Notes under the pieces: generated by a model
The model's input: the letters and a program-made list of their open reading frames with translations, nothing else
The model's database searches: none
What the model was told of the DNA's origin: nothing
Program-made: the position numbers and the translations under genes
Assembly: GCA_028023455.1 (NCBI GenBank)
Contig: JAQFVV010012546.1
Span: forward strand, 2,286,081-2,350,080
Reading direction: 5' to 3'
Origin: Epiperipatus broadwayi
Taxonomy: Eukaryota; Onychophora; Udeonychophora; Euonychophora; Peripatidae
Length of the DNA: 64,000 nt
Shown here: positions 1 through 12,340 of the stretch, piece after piece
How positions within the stretch are numbered: the stretch's first letter is position 1
How the letters are laid out: every line of letters starts with the position of its first letter

Positions 1-561
1 ATTATTATTGTGATAAGTTTGAAACTGACATTTTAAAAATTAAAATACTGTTCTACTAAATTGATTTTTGAAATCACAGTATGCTGCATTAGAGTTTAGC
101 CATTATAATAATAATAATAAAATTATGATCATTTTTGATAATGTCTTAATATCATCTCTAATACATTTTATTAAAATTCAGTGTATAAGTATGTAGTCTG
201 ATTTTTTCCAAACATTTTTTGTTAAAATAAGGCTAAACATAAAATCTATTATAATAGAAAATGTTTACATAATGTCAATAATTTACTCCTTAATTTACTC
301 TAGACATACTTATGAAAGCATTAGTATTAAGCGAACAGATTTTCTTGAGACTAACATCTATTAAAAAAAAATAATTAAATGGTTTATAACTTGGAAGGTC
401 ATAATTTTTGAGCACCAACTTGATAAATAGCTGCTAATTGCTAATTGCTTTACATGGTTATATTATAGGTGGAAGTATTTGCAAAACATACACCGAAAAT
501 AATTCCATTAATTACTAATATTTACATCTAGAAGTATTTGGGGAAAAGTTGTTCTTATTAT

Positions 562-592
<31 letters not shown>

Positions 593-2485
593 AATTCTGA
601 AGTTGTAATATATCCAAGTTTCAAACTGATAAGGTACTAATGTCTCATTTGCAATTCTTAGTAATCTAAAGTTTAAAGTTAATTTAATAGTGTGTTAAAC
701 AAATATTAGTATTAGATTCTAAAATTTCTGTTTGCAGGACAGTTTTTAATTTATAGATGCTGGTTACGTTAATTAAAGCCGGAATTTATCAAAAGATACA
801 TGGATCTTGTTAAATCATCAATATTTACATACAAACGTATATATAATTTATTATGTAAAAAATAATATAGATAAAATTCTAGGTAACACATGACATTTTT
901 TTCATGTTACAATAAAGTTTTTTTTTTAAAAAAAAAAAAAAAAATCTGGCACAGAAATATTGTAGCTAGCTTTGTAATGTTCATTGGTAAATAAGTATTT
1001 AAATATTGTTAATTAAAGTATGCAATAAGACAGAAATCTACATAATTTCATCACCAGGCAGTTCATTATCCTGATAAGTATCTTTTACTTTTTTTTTACA
1101 GGCTTTCCCCCATTGTATTAAACTATTTGAAGGCTATTTTATATATAAGGTAAATAATGTCTTTAAATAGTTAATTAAAACGCAAAAGGCCATTCCGACA
1201 TCCTCTTATAGAGAAACCAAGTAAAAGCAATACTCATCAGACCTACTAATTTCTAGTTGGTTAATTAGAGCATTATTTTATCCTTGATTTTACTTTCTAA
1301 CTAAAATTAATTAAATATTAAATTTATTGATCAATTTGAATTTTCTGAATTAACTATTGTCGGCCTGTCTAAAAGCACTCCCAAATATGTTGAAAAATTG
1401 TTAAGTTTACTCAGCTCTAATTTGAATTCAGGCCGCAAGCCCTGAGCTTCATTTTTAAATTGGCTATTGTTTTTTTCTTTATATTTTAAGTTAAATACTT
1501 TTTGTTCAGTTGTTAGTATATATAATTCTTTATTTCCATTAAAAGCAAAAAATAAAAATAATAATAATTACATTTTTTTCTTATAAAAATAAAAGTTTGT
1601 TTTGAATTCAGCAATAATATGGGCGTGTACTGATTTTTAAAAGAGTCAATATAATTCCCAATTTTTTGCCTTTAGGTTTTTAAATATGAAATAATTAGTT
1701 TAGAGGATTGCTTGAAAAAGTTCTTTCCTGATTAAACTTTTGGTTTAGAATAATATAAAACTGGATGTAGTTAAAGAGTTTTAAATTGGACCACTAATTA
1801 GTTGTTTCAAAATTTAACAGCTGTATTTGTCAGAAACTAAAGCAAACATGTTTCATTTACTTTCCAAATAGATTTAAATCATCCTTAAAGTAACATCTTA
1901 CTTTTTTTTGTTGTAGTGCTGACGTTTTCATAGAGGATTTGAATTATAGTAGTATTAATGATTTAAATTCTGCTAATAGAAGTACAGAAATAGAAAAATC
2001 TCTTTTCAAAGTATTTATGTTATTGATATATTTTTAATTTTGACTTTAATACCTATACAAGCATAAAACTAAATCTGTTGGTTAAATATTAGTGTTTATT
2101 AGGATTTGTAACGATTATAAATAAATATGGTGGAGTAATATAAAAGAATAAATAAAGAAAATAAATTACAGTTATTAAATATAACTTAGAATAAATAATA
2201 GTGCACAACTTTAAAACGAATGTTTGAATACAACTTCTTGATGCTTGGTTAAGAATAAAAATTAGAATGACAAAAACACTGCGATTTTAAAGTTAATCTT
2301 ATGGGTGGTTGATTGAAATACGAGGTTTAAGCACTGAGTATCAGGCTGACCAAACCCATCCAGAAAACTTTAGCTTTTAAATCCATCATTGTCACCACTA
2401 TTTTAAACAGAGCAGAGCAACTTTTAAAATTGACTAAAAATCACTAAAAAATATTTCTCACACACAAGGGATATATATATATATT
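1..2485. other. AT-rich stretch without a recognised gene
   Basis: I see no coding region here. The stretch contains a short (TA)n run at about 559-588, an A run near 927-943 and scattered homopolymers, and is otherwise unstructured AT-rich DNA. Confidence 0.6.
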
Positions 2486-2745
2486 AATAATCAATAATTT
2501 CAAACAGTTGTCAAGGCAACCTCTTTTTAACAATAAAGGTGGTATCCCTTTTTTTACCTGTTTAAAGATGTTTATTTAAACTTTTTTGTATCAATAGTTT
2601 CAATATGTGTGATCAAGAGGTTGCCTTGACAATGGTTTGAAATTGTTGATTGTTATTGATATTGGGACTGTCTAAGTGTTAACTGGTTTTTAATGATTAC
2701 TTACAAATCCATTTAGCCTTGAACATTATTACACTGATTATTTAA
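2486..2745. repeat. Foldback repeat, relative of the 25.7-26.7 kb palindrome
   Basis: A left arm at 2486-2524 and a right arm at 2616-2654 are near-perfect reverse complements (shared core caaggcaacctct / agaggttgccttg). The DNA after the right arm, up to about 2745, resembles the minus-oriented unit of the large palindrome near 26.28-26.40 kb (shared words include tattgatattggga and catttagcc-like text), so this is a dispersed repeat and not a lone hairpin. Confidence 0.7.
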
Positions 2746-2748
2746 ACA

Positions 2749-2809
2749 TATTAAATTTATTAAGTGCTAGCAGATGATCTCTGCTAGTGCTTCATAAATT
2801 TAATATATT
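2749..2809. repeat. Hairpin of about 55 bp
   Basis: The words taagtgctagcagatgat and ctctgctagtgctt are inverted partners flanked by ttaaattta / taaatttaa, giving an almost uninterrupted stem with a very small loop. It follows directly after the foldback repeat at 2486-2745 and may be its end or a separate small element. Confidence 0.6.
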
Positions 2810-4184
2810 TATATTTGTTACTATCATTTCATTAGATTTGAAAATGGCTTCATTGTAAATTGAAAAATTTCATGTTGTTTATTTATATATAATATTTAAT
2901 GAATTAAATGTGAAGGTGTTTTAAGCTTCATGCTCTTAGTTCAGAATGCTTGAGTCTGAATTATTTATATATAAATTTAAGTAGAGAAGAAGGTGGGTCC
3001 CATCTTTTTCTCATGGTTCTGGCTTGTGTTCTTGAATTGAGAGTTCCACATACAGTCATTATTACATCTGATTGGCTCTCACATAAGCAATTTTAAGGCA
3101 CTTCTGTCGAAGGTTTTAGCCTTTCACGTTATTACTGATTATTTAAGTAATATATATATATATATATATATATTGTAATGGTACAATCAGATATACCTGG
3201 ATGTTCCGGTCTGCAAATAGACTTGAACACACAGATCAACTTTATCAATCAGCTGGTTTATCCATAACATATAACCAACTTACATCCAATCTAAAAGTGC
3301 TGGTGCACTTATTTGCCATATCCCAAAGTTGATAGTGCCAAATGAAACAGACCAGTCCATCCATGTATATAGGTGAAAGACAGCAAGCTTGAATCTAACT
3401 ACTGTTGGACCTAGGGTTTTCATATAGGATACTAGAGATAAAATGATGAAATACCAGACTCATGATTACATCCATCTTCAATTGACTAGCCTAAGCATCA
3501 TCCATTAAATCTACATGCAATCCAAATCAGTTCATCTCACATCTTACCACTCTTTTCCAAAACCGTTGCCTCAGATATTCGAACTCAGGAAGAATTCGCA
3601 TTTGACTCTCTTAACAGGTATGTATCTATGCATACTATTAATCAATAACTAAAACAATACATCCTATCTATTAAACAAAATATAACCTGTATTTAATGTT
3701 CTTTCCCATGCTTATTAGACAATAATGTGGATGTATGCATGTGTAAAATATTGGTTATAAGATGCAATGTAAGTGCTGGATCAACAAAACTACAGAGATC
3801 TTGTTAATTAACAAAACTTCATAATATTTATTTACAAACAAAAATAGGATATATTTAAACATAAAATAAATTCTTAAACAATTTAGAAAAGAAAAAATTT
3901 CAATAATGAAAAATATTTAAAAACAATGCCCATAAATTACTTGGATATCTCTATGTATTTACAGTTTCTATGTCTATTATGATAATACAAAAAAAAATGA
4001 TTAATTAAAAATGAGATTGCTAATCCTAAGTAAATTTAATTGCAACCTCAGATATAATTTGCAATTTTAATTGTGGAAAAATATAACGATCAAACAACAC
4101 AGAATAGGATAGAAAATAATAAAGAATACTATTTTAAAAAAGGTTAGTCATTTATTCACTATATATTAAGAAATATTATTAGTA

Positions 4185-4220
<36 letters not shown>

Positions 4221-5965
4221 TAGTCATGTCATGTGGCAAATATATTTTATATCAGTGGCTTTAAAAAAAAAATCTCTTACCGTTAAATATTCTAGTGAAG
4301 CACTTAATTGTTTTGTGCATATTTCAATCCCACATTTCTCAATAGAAAATAAATCATCTAAATTCTATTTTTAAAAAATAGACTTTTCAACCTACCCCCC
4401 CTACTCTCTTGATATTTTCTTATATTTGATTGTTCTCTGTATAATTAGCAATAGCTTTTTCAAAATATAAGATGAGATAATAAATAAAAATAAAAATACA
4501 GATTGATACAATAAAAAAAACATAATTTACAGTTCCCCTTTTATACAAAGTCTTACAAATTTATTAAATGCACATTCATTACATACATCTTACAGTTGAT
4601 GTATTTTTTTAAATAGATGTTGAAGAATTCCAGTTTAATTTGATAGAGCATCCTGAAGATATTTCAGTGGGCAATCTGTATGTAGTTCAGTGTTACTCAT
4701 CCCATAGATTTTTATCCTGTGTAAATCTCAACTTCTCAGGCAATTTAACTGTAGACAGTCATGTCTTTATATTTATATGGCCATAGTGGATAGGTACAAT
4801 GCTTCACCCCGATGACAATTCAGCTCTTTAGCCAACGTATTCCATACTTTAACTATATATATAACTTTACATAAATTTATATGTAGTTTGTATATAATAA
4901 AATATTTTTATAGACAGCATAAAGCTTAACTCAACTGTTCTGATTTCCTTTTTTTTTTTAGTTACTTTTAAACACAAATCAGATTGCTTTTCTTTTTATA
5001 AAATTTAGATTGATAATTATTTCCACTTATCTACTGAATAAATCAGATTAATGTTCCATTCATTTTTTTTTACTTTTATCCAATTGCGGAATTAATTAAG
5101 AAAAAAAAAAGTCTATTTTGTAAAACAATATAAAAATAATCCTTCTGATAAAACTAGACTTATCCCATTCCATTATTGCCAAACAAGAAAACAGCAAATG
5201 ATTTTTAATTGTTTCATTTTTATGTTTGCACTATTTCTATTGTTTAAAAACCTGTGTTTCAGCTTTTAAAATATTTTTTTTACATTGATTCATTGAAAAT
5301 AATAAAACAAATTATAAAGTAAATCTACAATATTACACTCTTATTATAATTATTGATTTACTTTCTACTGTTATAATTATTAAAATATTAAAGATTTTAA
5401 GGACTATGTAGTTCATTTGCATACACTTTGCATACTGTTGTTTCTTTGCCCTATTTCCTTGTTCTGCAGCTCACAGTACCGCTATGAATATGAGGCAAAA
5501 GGCCTCGAAAGCACTTAGCGTGTAATAATTTCTGTGTATCTTTATAGCTTCAGATTCAAGTGTGTCATATGCTTTGTTAATTTTGTATGTTATAATTATT
5601 GTTTTTTTTTATTTAAGTCATTGTCAGTTTAATTAATACAATACAAACGATCAACATATATATATAATTATGTACAACTTTTTTATTTATCAAGATTGAC
5701 CTTTTCTTAGTAATAAAATTTTAGTACTAATATATATATATATGTGTGTTTTACGGTCAATTATCCATAATTCTTAAGTACTTAGTAAATAGTCATTACA
5801 CTGTTTAGAAAAAAATATCAAAAATATAAAAACATTAATGTTCCCTTCCAAAAGTGTTCTAACAAAAACTTTTTATTTATCTTTCTACTTGCTAATTAAA
5901 AAAAATATTCCATTATTTCAGATGGCTTAGGTATTGTTGTTGGGTAGTGATTTTTAGCTACCTAC

Positions 5966-6030
<65 letters not shown>

Positions 6031-8860
6031 ATCATTTTACAAAATCTTTAGAATTGTAATGTACTTCTCTAAAGCTTATCATAAATAAATATTGAATGAT
6101 TACTATTTCTCTATCTGTCTGTTTGTATGATTGTCTGCCTGACTGTCTAATTGTCAGGATATCTATCTATCTATACTGTTGCTTATGTAATATACCATGA
6201 ATGCCCTATTTTAAAATAAAATTAATCTAAATATGTGCTAATTACAATGCAATAGTGTTTTATTTTAAATATTTAAAAACAAAAACAAAAAAAAACACAT
6301 TATTTTCAACAAATTTGATATATTACTTGTCATTATTTTTAAAACCGTTTAACTATGCTATTTGTAATATATAACTTTGTGTTTAAATGGAGTTATTATT
6401 TTATGATGTTTTCAATTATTTTTCTTACATACTATTAACTTCATATCCATTACTAGTGATTTCATGTATAAATATATTTTCTACTATATGTTTTATAATG
6501 TTGAGAAAATTCTTGCAGGTGGATTCACATAGCTTTGATATTTCATTCTATCCTTTGATTTAGAATATGTATATCTTTATTTTATATTTGATCTTTATTT
6601 TTTTCAATACTATAATATGTGAACAATATAATTTTTCTTTTTTTCAATGATCATTGATTCAAAATAGATTAGTAAAATTAATATTTTAAGAAAATAGATT
6701 TTGTAATTTATTATATAACCCATTACTTTTTCTATCATCTGACATTTTACTAATGTATTCATATTCAATCATTTTACAATAAAATCCTAGATAATATAGA
6801 ACTTTAATGACATAAGTTGATTAGTTACTAGTTTATGATATTATAAATCTGAAATGTTGCAAATTAATGATATAACCAGTAAAGATAAACTCATGAATAA
6901 CAGTTAATGTCATTGTTTTATCATATTATCTTAGTGGTGAAAAATTTCATTCTTCTTTCAATAAAAACACTATTACACATATTTTATTGATGAAATAGAT
7001 AGAACTTTATACATATAAAAATAATTTCACAAATAAAACAATATAACAAAAATAAAGATTTTTTTGTTGTTTAAAAAAATATTCTACTTTTCAATAAAAG
7101 TTAGTATCAAACAAACAAAATATCTCAAATACACTATACAAAATAATAAAAAATATATAATTTAATATATCCAGCACACAGTTCTTTTCAAAATAGTTCA
7201 TATATATCTAATATAGAAATAAAACAAACTAACTTCTTTTTAAAACTTGATTTTTAAAAAGAAATTAGTTGTGTTTAAGTTGTGATTGTAATAGGAAAGG
7301 GGAGTGAGATAAGGTAAACAAAAGAAAATTTTGGTTATGAATATATTTTGTAATTTTTAATTAATTTAATTTTTTTTTTTTTTTTGGAATATGTGATATT
7401 TATTGTGTATATATTTTATTTTAGTGTGCCTTGAAAAAGACTATAAAAAATAGTTGGATTTTTTTTCATGATTATAGTCATAAAAAATCAAGTTTTAAAA
7501 AGAAGGAGTTAGTTTGTTTTATTTCTATAAAAATATATACAATGTTTTTTTTTTAAAAAAAACTGCATCTAGATTTAAATTTTCCATTTTGTTCTCATTC
7601 AAAGATGATAAAATTTTAAGTATTTTGAATATAGTTTGAAAAAATAAAATCTTCACATATTAAAATTATTTGAATATATATGTACTTATTTTAATCATAT
7701 TTTTCTTAAATTGACTGAATTAAAAAACTTTTTTTTAAAAAAAATTGCAAATATTTGTGTTTGCAATAAAGTATAAATTTTATTTTGAAATAGCATAACT
7801 TATAGCAGTTTTATTAAAATCATTATTTTTTAATAAGATTTAAAATTGTTTCTAAATAATTCAGAAAAAGGTTTTTGTACAAGTAATTAAAGCAAGTAAT
7901 TTTTTAAAGTTTTTTTTTTTTTTTCATTTTAATTAAAACATTTTTATTTTCAATAAAATTGCTTTACAACTTAAAAAAAAAACAGTTCTAATTAAAATTA
8001 TATATGTGTCTGTATTTACACTAGTAGTATTAATAACAAATGTAATAAAATAAAAATTCGTTTATATTTTTTTCAAACATTTTTTTTTAAAGAAAAACAA
8101 AATTCCCTATAAACTACCATGTCCAAATAGGATAAATTTTAATTTTTGTCTTACTAATTTAGTTTTGAAGTAAATAACCGACACTATATCTAAAGTGAAA
8201 TATAAAATATTCAACCCCCCCCCCCCCATAGAAAATGATTTAAAAGAATGATTTAAATGGAATGGATTTATAGTTTTACCTCTAACTTACAATCTTCAAA
8301 TGTCACATACTTAGTTTGATATCTAAAAAGCTTAATTTACTCATAAACATTTAAGAAAGTAAACTTTTCAGTGTTACTTTTTTTTTACACAATTAGATTA
8401 AATTATTTTTAAAATACTTCATTTCTGGGATGGGGTAAAATGATTCATTAATAGAATACAATTTAATATGATCTCAATATTAGAAAATTATTTCTATATC
8501 CCACTTAATGTAATTTTAAATGTAGATCACTATTTTGCATTGCAAAGCATTTTAAATATTTATATTATAAATTACATTAGTTATGTTTCTATATAAATAC
8601 ATTAATTTTCAACATTAGTATTCATTAAAAAATTAATTTATTATTAACAATATATGTTACTTTGTAATCATAAAACAACTAAAACTTTCTATATGGTTTC
8701 ATGAATTTTTATTTATCTACTAAAAATAATTACAATTAAAACATTTTGAACTAAAATAATACAATAGCTTCATCTAAAATAGGAATTTTTTTTTATTTAA
8801 AAATGTTCTTTTCAAATATAAAATTAAATATTTTATCAAATTAGTTGCACAGTTATAATC
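2810..8860. other. Long AT-rich stretch without a recognised gene
   Basis: It contains microsatellites: (TA)n 3151-3173, (AC)n(AT)n 4185-4220, two (AT)n blocks 5969-6030 and a C13 run at 8215-8227. Two less AT-rich islands, about 3175-3615 and 4620-4860, have stops in all frames I read and look like decayed repeats. The 3175-3615 island contains a pol III B-box-like word on the minus strand (gagttcgaatatc, near 3575-3590). No gene is supported. Confidence 0.55.
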
Positions 8861-8864
8861 AGTC

Positions 8865-9020
8865 AATAATTTTTACTAATAAATAAATTATGATCAACAT
8901 TATCAAATGCTGAACATAAATCAAAATAAATTACATGTAGACTAATTTTTAAAAATTCTAGCTATATTATTATAACTTGACAAATGTAATTATAATAAAA
9001 TGATAAATCAGTATTCCAAA
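8865..9020 (-). pseudogene. Decayed LINE reverse-transcriptase fragment
   Basis: Read on the minus strand, about 8872-8940 gives HVIYFDLCSAFDNVDHNLF, which matches the catalytic block A of non-LTR reverse transcriptases (the usual form is DLSKAFDxVDHxxL, containing the first catalytic Asp). Upstream residues on the same strand (TDLSFYYNY-like) fit the preceding helix of that domain but contain a stop. Downstream sequence is too degraded to follow. This is an old relic of a CR1/Jockey-type element, more decayed than the copy at 57-61 kb. The assignment rests on one motif only. Confidence 0.55.
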
Positions 9021-9750
9021 TATTTACATTTATCTTCATACCAATAATATTAGTAATATATATTAAGTTATCTGATGTTTATATACTATGTTAAGAATCA
9101 TTTGCTTTTTGTTTCTTAAGACTTGTTTTGATCAGTCACCAAAGTATTCAGTTTTTATTTCCAATTTTCATTACATCCTAAAACTATTTATTGCAAATCA
9201 TTTTCAGCCATATATATATTATTATTATTTTCTATTCATAATTATTCAAATTTTTTCAATTATCTATGATTAAAAATGCAAATATAAGGTCTGACAATTT
9301 TCTGCCACTTTAAATTACTCTTCTATATTTATCTGCAGTGCATTTTTTATTGTAGTTTTTAATTGTCAAACTACAAACTAATGAATATTGATTTATTAAT
9401 TTTAAAAAAATCTAAAAAGTCAGCATTTTCCAAACTGTTAAAAAAGATCAAAAATGTATTTATCTTGTAGTCTCCACATATATAGACATGCTTCCTTATG
9501 TATGATGATTTTTGTTCTTTGTAATCTGGTTTCCACAACATTCGTGAGATTACTTTAAAAAAAAAAAGTTTTGGAATAATAAAAATTATAAATTGTTGGG
9601 CTTATTATTAAATATTTTTGATTCATTTTACATAATTATTCTATAATACTTACTTTAAACCCAAAAAATATATGTATTTAATTTGATTTTATTAATATAT
9701 GTTTTATGTAAACGAAGGAAGTAAATCATCCTTCCCTGGGCTATGGTTTA
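9021..9750. other. AT-rich stretch without a recognised gene
   Basis: I see only AT-rich DNA with short homopolymers. A 61-codon open frame at 9088-9273 has low-complexity F/I/Y-rich content and no recognisable motif. Confidence 0.5.
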
Positions 9751-9916
9751 CAAACACTCTAAATGTTGAACAAAGGTAACAAGAATAACCACTAAACATC
9801 ATATGATCACTAGATCCTAAGATCTAGGTGCAACAAACACTCTAAATGTTGAACAAAGGTAACAAGAATAGCCATTAGACATCACATGATCACTAGATCC
9901 TAAGATCTAGGTGCAG
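9751..9916. repeat. Tandem duplication of about 83 bp
   Basis: The word caaacactctaaatgttg begins at 9751 and again at 9834, and the two units agree over about 83 bp with a handful of substitutions. Each unit spans host flank plus the first about 45 bp (head) of the family A element that follows, so the duplication happened after that insertion. Confidence 0.9.
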
Positions 9917-10101
9917 TGGTCTGAGATCCAAAGCTCCTCACTGACAATGCCACAAGCCAGAAACTAGTCTGGGGATATTGGATGAGTAGGCACTAGATAG
10001 AGATTTTATACACAAGCCTTCTGGCATCCATTGATTACTCTGGTTGACACAGAGTGGCACTACTGTATGGAGAGTTTTGCTTTGTATAGTAACAAGAATA
10101 G
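9859..10101 (+). mobile_element. Family A retroposon-like element, 217-bp form
   Basis: The element body at about 9872-10088 starts with the family head (ccattagacatcacatgatc) and ends with the family tail (gagagttttgctttgtata). It is bracketed by a 13-bp direct repeat, gtaacaagaatag, at 9859-9871 and 10089-10101. A target duplication of this length and the lack of terminal inverted repeats suggest insertion by target-primed reverse transcription. The middle carries the family words gccagaaactagtctgggg and ggcactagatag. The inverted left arm present in the 33.3 kb copy is missing here. No coding capacity is visible. Confidence 0.8.
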
Positions 10102-10159
10102 AATATATCCACAGCCTGGGGGGGTGATTGACTCCCTTTGTTTACATATACATTAAGCT

Positions 10160-10800
10160 ATGTTTAATTTAAAGGTTAATATATGTTTTATTTTTAAAAA
10201 TAGGAGTTAATAAATTTATTAACTGTAATGTTTAAAAAACATCTATAACTCATAAGATTACCATACTTTGTGACACTAATTATATAAGGAGATATTCTAG
10301 AAATTATAAAACAATTTTAATATTTTAAAGCACAATTGTATATATTTGTCAAAGCTTAACATTTATTCATTCATGTTTTAAAAATAAATTTCAGTTAATT
10401 TTTGGAGTTGCTCACTTAGATTATTTTTTTTCATACCATTGAATAACACAAACATCCTTTGCTCTCAATACAAACTCATTTTTTCAATATTTGCAAAGTT
10501 TAAATATAGGTGTTAGAATATTTTTTATCTTTAAACATAAATTTCTAGGAAATCAAATTTAATTTATTGAATATAATAAAATATTTTATACTGAAGACAC
10601 ATGTTTAATATTGACAAAAGGTGCCACCAGGAGTAAAAGTATAAAATGCCAATTTGTTAAAGAATTGGAAATTTATAAAAAATACATTTTAACTTATTAC
10701 TTTATTGTGCATTTGCAATGTATACATATGTCTGTATATTGTGAAGCCACAAACTATAATATATCAAAGTACACAACTTCAATCATACGCTACCATATAA
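10160..10800 (+). repeat. Old dispersed repeat, partner of 43650-44210
   Basis: This stretch aligns collinearly and in the same orientation with 43650-44210. Shared blocks include taa(c/t)atttattcattc, gctcacttaga, tttttcaatatttg, and a final ttgacaaaa followed by gccaggagtaa / gccaggtctaa. Identity is moderate with many indels, so the insertions are old. No transposase or RT motif is evident, and the element type is unknown. Confidence 0.65.
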
Positions 10801-11336
10801 TAAGGTAAACAATCAAACAAAAATACATTAAAATTTATAAATTTAATACATTTTTTGAAGTATTGTATACTTGCAGTTTACCAAACAATATGCATTGTAT
10901 TCTAATCAGTAAAATGTGAACTATTATACACTATATATGTTTGCATTCAAGGAGGGTTTGAAACAAAATATAGCATAGTTTGTGAGTCCAGTATATTAAA
11001 ATATAATTCCCTATTATCTATGAATTTTAATATTCAAGCTGCAGATTAGAACTATATGGCGTGATAGAAAAAATTGATGCATAACAAAACAATACAGTGA
11101 GTTACAATAATTGTAATATAACATTGGCTTATATCAAACATTACTAAGCATAGTTTTATACAAATGATATATTTTTTAAATTCCACTTTGTATGCCTAGT
11201 TTTAAATTGCAAAAAATAATTATATCAATCATATGTTTTTGTCAATTTATTTCTTTATTAGCTCAAATAGAGTTCTTTAAATATGAGTGCTACTAGATTT
11301 TTTTATGTAAAATGCTGGTTATTATTATGTTGTAAA
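10801..11336. other. Stretch without a recognised gene
   Basis: AT-rich DNA in which I see no repeat or coding signal. Confidence 0.5.
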
Positions 11337-11665
11337 TATCATTTTACTTCATCACTATGAGTACTTGTTGGGGCAAAAACCTGAACTTCCATTTTTTATT
11401 TATAATGAAACCTACTCCATTTGTATTTCCAATATTTGTGCCTTTATAATAGAGTATATGTCCATTTTTTAAATCAGTTGTTTCTTCACCTTTTCTTCTA
11501 ACTTCACAAAGTCCAATAATGTCCCATTTAATATAAGACAATTCTTCTTCTAACTCTTGCAACCTTCCTTCACTTGAAAGTGATCTGCAGTTGTAAGTAC
11601 CTAAATTTGTATAAAATCCTTTTTAATGTCGTCTATTTCTTTTTTTCTTCAGTCGTTTATAACCA
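11337..11665 (-). pseudogene. RTE-type LINE endonuclease fragment, internally deleted
   Basis: The minus strand encodes the N-terminal part of an RTE/BovB-like AP endonuclease, of the kind often labelled craniofacial development protein 2-like in invertebrate genomes. Visible blocks are TYNCRSLSSEGRLQELEE, then SYIKWDIIGLCEVRRKGEE (the Glu of the metal site lies in LCEVRR), NGHILYYKGTNIGN and GVGFIINKKWK. The frame then jumps to QVFAPTSTHSDEV, which corresponds to the family's later VYAPTSxHSDEE block, so roughly 100 bp in between has been deleted. The rest of the endonuclease and the RT are absent. It is homologous to 38340-38665. Confidence 0.85.
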
Positions 11666-12141
11666 TTTCAGTCTTAAAGAATTTATTTTATCATAAAGTT
11701 CTGGTTTGTAGACTTTTTATTAATATTATTATTATTATTCATGTTTTATTTTAGTCCAATGTTCAAAATTATTTATTTAAGATAATTTTGATTTAAAAAA
11801 AAAAAAAACTGCAACATTCAATCATTAAACAAATTTTCAAACTACTATTTATAAAGTTTTGTTTGTTTGATTTTTATTTATTAAATTAAAAAACTCACAT
11901 CATATAGTTTATATTTTAAACCATAATAAGAAAACTAAAGAAAAATATATTATTTAATATAATACTTTATTGATTATCATAAATGTATATTCTACATTAA
12001 ATATATGTTTCTTTTTTGTTTACTACTAATACATTTTTAAATAATTTTCATTGTTATCGATTTTTAAAAAATTCCAATTTTATTTTTAATTTTAAAAAAA
12101 AGCCAAAACAAATGGTAATGCCTTTAAATAAATATTTTAAC
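11666..12141. other. Stretch without a recognised gene
   Basis: AT-rich DNA with a short (ATT)n-like run near 11720-11740 and an A run at about 11797-11808. Nothing else is seen. Confidence 0.5.
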
Positions 12142-12335
12142 TTTGTATAAAATCTTCCAACCGTATTTTCTATCATTGCTGCTTTCTGTTAATAGCCATC
12201 TGCTTTCTTTACGTAATAGATTGAAAGGATCAACAATTCTAGCTTTGTGGTCAGTTCTACTACTAAATTTATATAATGGCTTTCGTCTAACAGCCTGTAA
12301 CTCAAGGGACTGGATTGAAAAAACGTTGTGTCAGT
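12142..12335 (-). other. Unidentified coding-like block on the minus strand
   Basis: On the minus strand an open frame of about 64 codons reads HNVFSIQSLELQAVRRKPLY, continuing through KFSSRTDHKARIVDPFNLL and RKESRWLLTESSNDRKYGWK to ILYKV. The composition (many R, K, E, S, D, W) is far from the I/Y/F/N-rich products of random AT-rich DNA. A splice-acceptor-like ttttttcaatccag precedes position 12309, and a weak donor (aaa|gttaaa) follows 12142, which would give a 168-nt phase 0-0 exon. However, in the same frame upstream there are stops between further plausible residues (near SRSYQEQLNTSY), which also fits a decayed transposon ORF. I do not recognise the protein. The plus-strand open frame over the same bases is its shadow. 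Confidence 0.35.
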
Positions 12336-12340
12336 AAGAT

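Noticed and set aside
3175-3615. Second solo LTR starting tgtaatgg after an AT array
   Set aside because: No matching end, target duplication or promoter order was found. The resemblance to the 30.95 kb start is only the tgta word after (TA)n.
8215-8227. C13 run, with G10 at 15207 and C12 at 49882, as a possible shared structural element
   Set aside because: The flanks are unrelated to each other. These look like independent homopolymer expansions.
12143-12337. Plus-strand 64-codon open frame
   Set aside because: The opposite strand has the more protein-like frame over the same bases, so the plus-strand frame is probably its shadow.
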